Source of the DNA: an uncultured Collinsella sp.
GTDB taxonomy: Bacteria; Actinomycetota; Coriobacteriia; Coriobacteriales; Coriobacteriaceae
Reading direction: 5' to 3'
Assembly (NCBI GenBank): GCA_900554465.1
Contig: USHF01000011.1
Coordinates: 1-17,597, forward strand
DNA length: 17,597 nt
The notes below the pieces were generated by a model. It saw only the letters and a program-made list of their open reading frames with translations. It searched no databases and was not told where the DNA came from. The translations under genes and the position numbers were made by a program. How positions within the stretch are numbered: position 1 is the first letter of the stretch; every line of letters begins with the position of its first letter. Of the stretch, positions 15,735 to 17,597 are shown one piece after another.

Positions 15735-15765
15735 AAAGGCCTTCGGAATTCCGAAGGCCTTTTTT
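15735..15765 (+). terminator. Intrinsic terminator of tRNA-Ala
   Basis: A perfect palindrome spans 15735-15762: AAAGGCCTTCGG pairs with CCGAAGGCCTTT around AATT. The T-run reaches 15765. It starts 11 bases after the CCA end. Confidence 0.95.
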
Positions 15766-15813
15766 CATGCCAAAATACCTCGCTCCACAAACCCCACCCA
15801 CACCAACAAAAAG

Positions 15814-15859
15814 TTGCACAATTTATTTCCCATGTCTGTACATAGTTTGTTAGACAAAC
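15814..15859 (+). promoter_or_regulatory. Promoter-like site with overlapping palindrome
   Basis: TTGCAC (15814-15819), the same -35 as the tRNA promoter, precedes TACATA (15839-15844) by 19 bases, which is a long spacer. Immediately downstream GTTTGT-TAG-ACAAAC (15845-15859) is a perfect inverted repeat placed where a repressor would block initiation. Confidence 0.3.
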
Positions 15860-16033
15860 GTGATTATCAGTGCAGCTCGCCGTTCCATTTGCGCTTCAGG
15901 ATCGCCCTTAATTACCGCTCGCACCCCAATATCCTGCGCCAACGTGAACAACATCAAAAAACAACCCCCTTAAGCACGCCAAATGAACGATACGTTGTCC
16001 AACGCAACCCTAATCAGTTTCGCTACCAGCTTG

Positions 16034-16042
16034 TGCTAGGAT
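16034..16042 (+). promoter_or_regulatory. Extended -10 promoter candidate
   Basis: TGCTAGGAT is an extended -10 (TGN then TAGGAT) with a poor -35. If used, it would give a leader of about 460 bases before the NusG paralog. Confidence 0.3.
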
Positions 16043-16251
16043 ACCTAACGTTACATGAGTTCAACTGTGCTCACGGCTTCAGCAAGTCACAAAGCGCAGG
16101 GTCGATCAGCATCCGGCCGTAACGGCGGTGTTAGAAAAACCACGAGCTCCAATATCGATTGCCATGCACGTTTTGTACTAGTTTTTGCGGCTATTTATTA
16201 GTTCGCTTTATGTAGTGCAGTAAGTTGCTATGACAAACCACAGCAGTCCTT

Positions 16252-16311
16252 CAGCTGTTTGCGTGCGGTCCAGTTTTGTACCCGCTTTACTGGCTCGCAC
16301 GCAGTCAGCTG
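16252..16311 (+). promoter_or_regulatory. Large leader hairpin upstream of the NusG paralog
   Basis: CAGCTG (16252-16257) pairs with CAGCTG (16306-16311). GCGTGCG (16261-16267) pairs with CGCACGC (16296-16302). CCAG (16270-16273) pairs with CTGG (16290-16293). A T-A pair and two G-U pairs join the blocks, giving about 20 pairs with a 16-base loop. No T-run follows, so it is not a simple terminator. Confidence 0.6.
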
Positions 16312-16313
16312 GG

Positions 16314-16345
16314 GATGCGGTCATTTTGCGATACACGTCCGCGTC
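16314..16345 (+). promoter_or_regulatory. Second leader hairpin
   Basis: GATGCGG (16314-16320) pairs with CCGCGTC (16339-16345) through six Watson-Crick pairs and one G-U, directly after the larger hairpin. GAGCC (16386-16390) with GGCTC (16408-16412) may form a third. Confidence 0.35.
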
Positions 16346-16509
16346 TCTAGCAACTGCACATATACATACCGTTCACGGTGGGGCAGAGCCACGAGCTTGT
16401 CTGACTGGGCTCAGGGTTTGAATATGGAGCGCCTCCGCGCACAAGCGCCCTGGCGAAGCCATATCCAAATCACGTGAGCCATACGTAAGACAGCAAGGGG
16501 GTGGAGCTT

Positions 16510-17055
16510 GTGTGGTATGTAATTCAGGTCATTAACGGTCGCGAAGACGTAATGCGCGAGCGCATTGAGCGCATGGTGCCGGCTGTCGCCATGCAGGAGC
16601 TCTTTTATCCCCAATTTCAAACCGAGATTAAAGTTCACGGCGAATGGGTCAATACGACCAAGCCGCTCTTTCCCGGTTATCTTATCTGCGATACGGCAGA
16701 TCCCCGCACCGTGCAACAGTATCTGCTGCGCATGGACGACTTTGCCCGGGTGCTTTCCCAGGACGGTCAGTTTGTGCCGCTGGCAAAAGAAGAGGTTCAG
16801 CTTATTGGCGGCTTTACGCATAGGGGAGACCGCGTAGTGCCCATGAGCGAGGCCTTAAAAGACGGCGACCAAGTCGTAGTGACGGCAGGTCCGCTGCTGG
16901 GCCACGAAGGCCTTATCAAAACCATTAATAGACGCAAGAGCACTGCTTATCTGGAGCTCAACCTGTGCGGCCGACGCGTAACTACGCGCGTTGGCCTTGC
17001 CGTGCTTTCGGCCGAGCAGCGCGTCATGCGCAACCTTAAAAAGGCAATCGCCTAG
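16510..17055 (+). CDS. loaP: NusG-family processive antiterminator, LoaP-like
   Basis: A 181-residue NusG paralog. The N-terminal NGN domain starts MWYVIQVINGRED and includes KPLFPGYLIC (51-60), the RNA-polymerase-binding type of motif. The KOW domain starts LKDGDQVVVTAGPLLGHEG (~117-135) and continues INRRKSTAYLEL. The pattern, including VGLAVLS near the end, fits LoaP, a family known to promote read-through of long polysaccharide or antibiotic operons. GTG at 16510 is chosen over GTG at 16501 because AAGGGGGTGG (16495-16504) is an almost ideal ribosome site 5 bases before it, and the protein then starts at the NGN domain. A structured leader precedes it, and a polyprenyl sugar-phosphate transferase follows after 67 bases, the usual context for such specialised NusG proteins. 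The housekeeping nusG is normally beside secE/rplK, which is not the case here. Confidence 0.88.
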   Translation: MWYVIQVINGREDVMRERIERMVPAVAMQELFYPQFQTEIKVHGEWVNTTKPLFPGYLICDTADPRTVQQYLLRMDDFARVLSQDGQFVPLAKEEVQLIGGFTHRGDRVVPMSEALKDGDQVVVTAGPLLGHEGLIKTINRRKSTAYLELNLCGRRVTTRVGLAVLSAEQRVMRNLKKAIA

Positions 17056-17087
17056 CTGCAGACGGTCGCCACACAGAACAGGGAGGA

Positions 17088-17103
17088 TCCCCCGACCCGG
17101 GGA
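17088..17103 (+). promoter_or_regulatory. Short GC hairpin between the NusG paralog and the sugar transferase
   Basis: TCCCC (17088-17092) pairs with GGGGA (17099-17103) around a 6-base loop, just before the next start. It could be an RNA element recognised by the antiterminator or could simply affect translation. The stem is short. Confidence 0.3.
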
Positions 17104-17122
17104 CGAAGTGTTGGAAGAGAAC

Positions 17123-17597
17123 GTGTCGGATAAAACAGAATATGAAACGGATGCGCCAGCGGGTGCGGCGCTGATTGCTCAGGCCATGGACCGACGTGAG
17201 GGCACCGGCCGCTACAGGGCCATGCAATCCATCATGGACTGGGATCGCTCGCGCCTAGCCTACCGCACCGTTAAGCGCGCGTTCGACATCGTGTTCAGCG
17301 GTGTTGTGCTCGTGGTCATCGCGATTCCCAGCCTGGTGCTCGCGGCACTCATCCGCCTGGAGAGCGAGGGCAACCCGTTCTACAGCCAGATCCGCGTGGG
17401 CCAGACCCGCCCCGACGGTAGCCTGACCACCTTCCGCATGTGGAAGTTCCGTTCCATGTACAAGGACGCCGACGAGCGTCTCGCCGAGCTCAAGGGGCAG
17501 AACGAGATCGCCGGCGCCATGTTCAAGATGAGGGAGGACCCGCGCGTCACCAAGATTGGGAAGTTCATCCGCAAGCACTCCATCGATGAGTTCCCGC
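17123..17597 (+). CDS. Polyprenyl-phosphate sugar-1-phosphate transferase (initiating glycosyltransferase), 3' end cut off
   Basis: The open frame runs off the window end; 158 residues are visible. After a ~45-residue cytoplasmic start comes KRAFDIVFSG and a hydrophobic membrane segment (~54-77, VVLVVIAIPSLVLAALI). The family catalytic region follows: NPFYSQIRVGQ, FRMWKFRSMYKDADERL, and DPRVTKIGKFIRKHSIDEFP, where the DE pair is the conserved catalytic/metal-binding motif. These enzymes (WbaP/WcaJ/PglC-like) attach the first sugar phosphate to undecaprenyl phosphate to begin capsule, exopolysaccharide or glycan assembly. GTG at 17123 follows GGAAGAG. GTG at 17108 after GGGGA, or TTG at 17111, could also be used. 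The gene is downstream of the LoaP-like gene, probably in the same operon. Confidence 0.9.
   Translation, partial: MSDKTEYETDAPAGAALIAQAMDRREGTGRYRAMQSIMDWDRSRLAYRTVKRAFDIVFSGVVLVVIAIPSLVLAALIRLESEGNPFYSQIRVGQTRPDGSLTTFRMWKFRSMYKDADERLAELKGQNEIAGAMFKMREDPRVTKIGKFIRKHSIDEFP

Larger units (their letters stand above)
15766..16509 (+). other. Gene-poor stretch / long leader before the NusG paralog
   Basis: About 740 bases hold no recognisable gene on either strand. Open frames here have unconvincing composition; the best is a 34-codon minus-strand frame at 15850-15954. Base composition is lower in GC and mixed, unlike the flanking genes. What can be seen are promoter-like sites (15814-15844, 16034-16042, 16173-16201), a short palindrome at 15845-15859, and hairpins between 16252 and 16412. 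It probably contains the promoter and a structured 5' leader of the polysaccharide operon. Confidence 0.6.

Noticed and set aside
15607..16122. + strand open frame of 171 codons
   Set aside because: It runs through the tRNA-Ala promoter, the tRNA itself and its terminator, so it cannot be a normal coding region.
16123..16135. GGCGGTGTT resembling the start of an RfaH ops element (GGCGGTAG...)
   Set aside because: Only the first seven bases match, it is ~380 bases before a LoaP-type gene rather than an RfaH target, and such a short match is expected by chance.
16411..16821. 136-codon minus-strand open frame opposite the NusG paralog
   Set aside because: It overlaps antisense to the well-supported NusG-like gene and has no recognisable domain.
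40..17597. CRISPR arrays, insertion sequences or phage genes
   Set aside because: I saw no regularly spaced direct repeats, transposase motifs, terminal inverted repeats with target duplications, or phage structural genes.

Overview
The window looks like one end of a contig from a GC-rich, gut-type Coriobacteriia genome. My recall points to Collinsella or a close relative, judging from the GlgC/GlgD pair, the lysine/alanine-rich protein tails and the LoaP-like NusG paralog beside a surface-sugar transferase. This placement is inference, because no 16S or other marker gene is present. Bases 5-37 are an Illumina Nextera transposase adapter left on the contig end, not genome.

Layout. (1) 38-703: the 3' end of an AT-rich gene for a coiled-coil plus Ser/Asn/Gly/Tyr-rich protein (+), a terminator between convergent genes, and a small FmdB-type zinc-ribbon protein (-). 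(2) 792-13891, all on the minus strand: a complete glycogen cluster read in the order glgB, glgP, glgC, glgD, glgA and then a GH13-GH77 fusion enzyme. GlgC and its non-catalytic partner GlgD make ADP-glucose, GlgA polymerises it, GlgB branches the chain, GlgP phosphorolyses it, and the fusion enzyme hydrolyses and disproportionates maltodextrins. Most gaps in the cluster hold a GC-rich hairpin without a T-run. (3) 14238-15578 (+): an HAD-IA phosphatase and a thiamine-pyrophosphokinase-like gene, divergent from glgB. Copies of a GGTAAAAC element occur in this divergent region and again in front of the fusion gene, which suggests one shared regulator. (4) 15607-15765: tRNA-Ala(GGC) with a clear promoter and a perfect terminator. 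(5) 15766-16509: a gene-poor stretch with promoter-like sites and strong hairpins. (6) 16510-17597 (+): a LoaP-like NusG paralog and the start of a polyprenyl-phosphate sugar-1-phosphate transferase, which look like the head of an exopolysaccharide/capsule operon running off the window.

The most unusual feature is that two glycogen-building enzymes carry long histone-H1-like Lys/Ala/Thr/Pro tails. GlgA has about 285 extra residues (an acidic stretch, then a basic one). GlgB has about 84 at its C-terminus plus a short basic N-terminus. GlgP, GlgC and GlgD have none. GlgB also has glycine where the region I histidine of the GH13 family is expected. The leader before the NusG paralog, with a roughly 19-pair hairpin, is the second item worth following.
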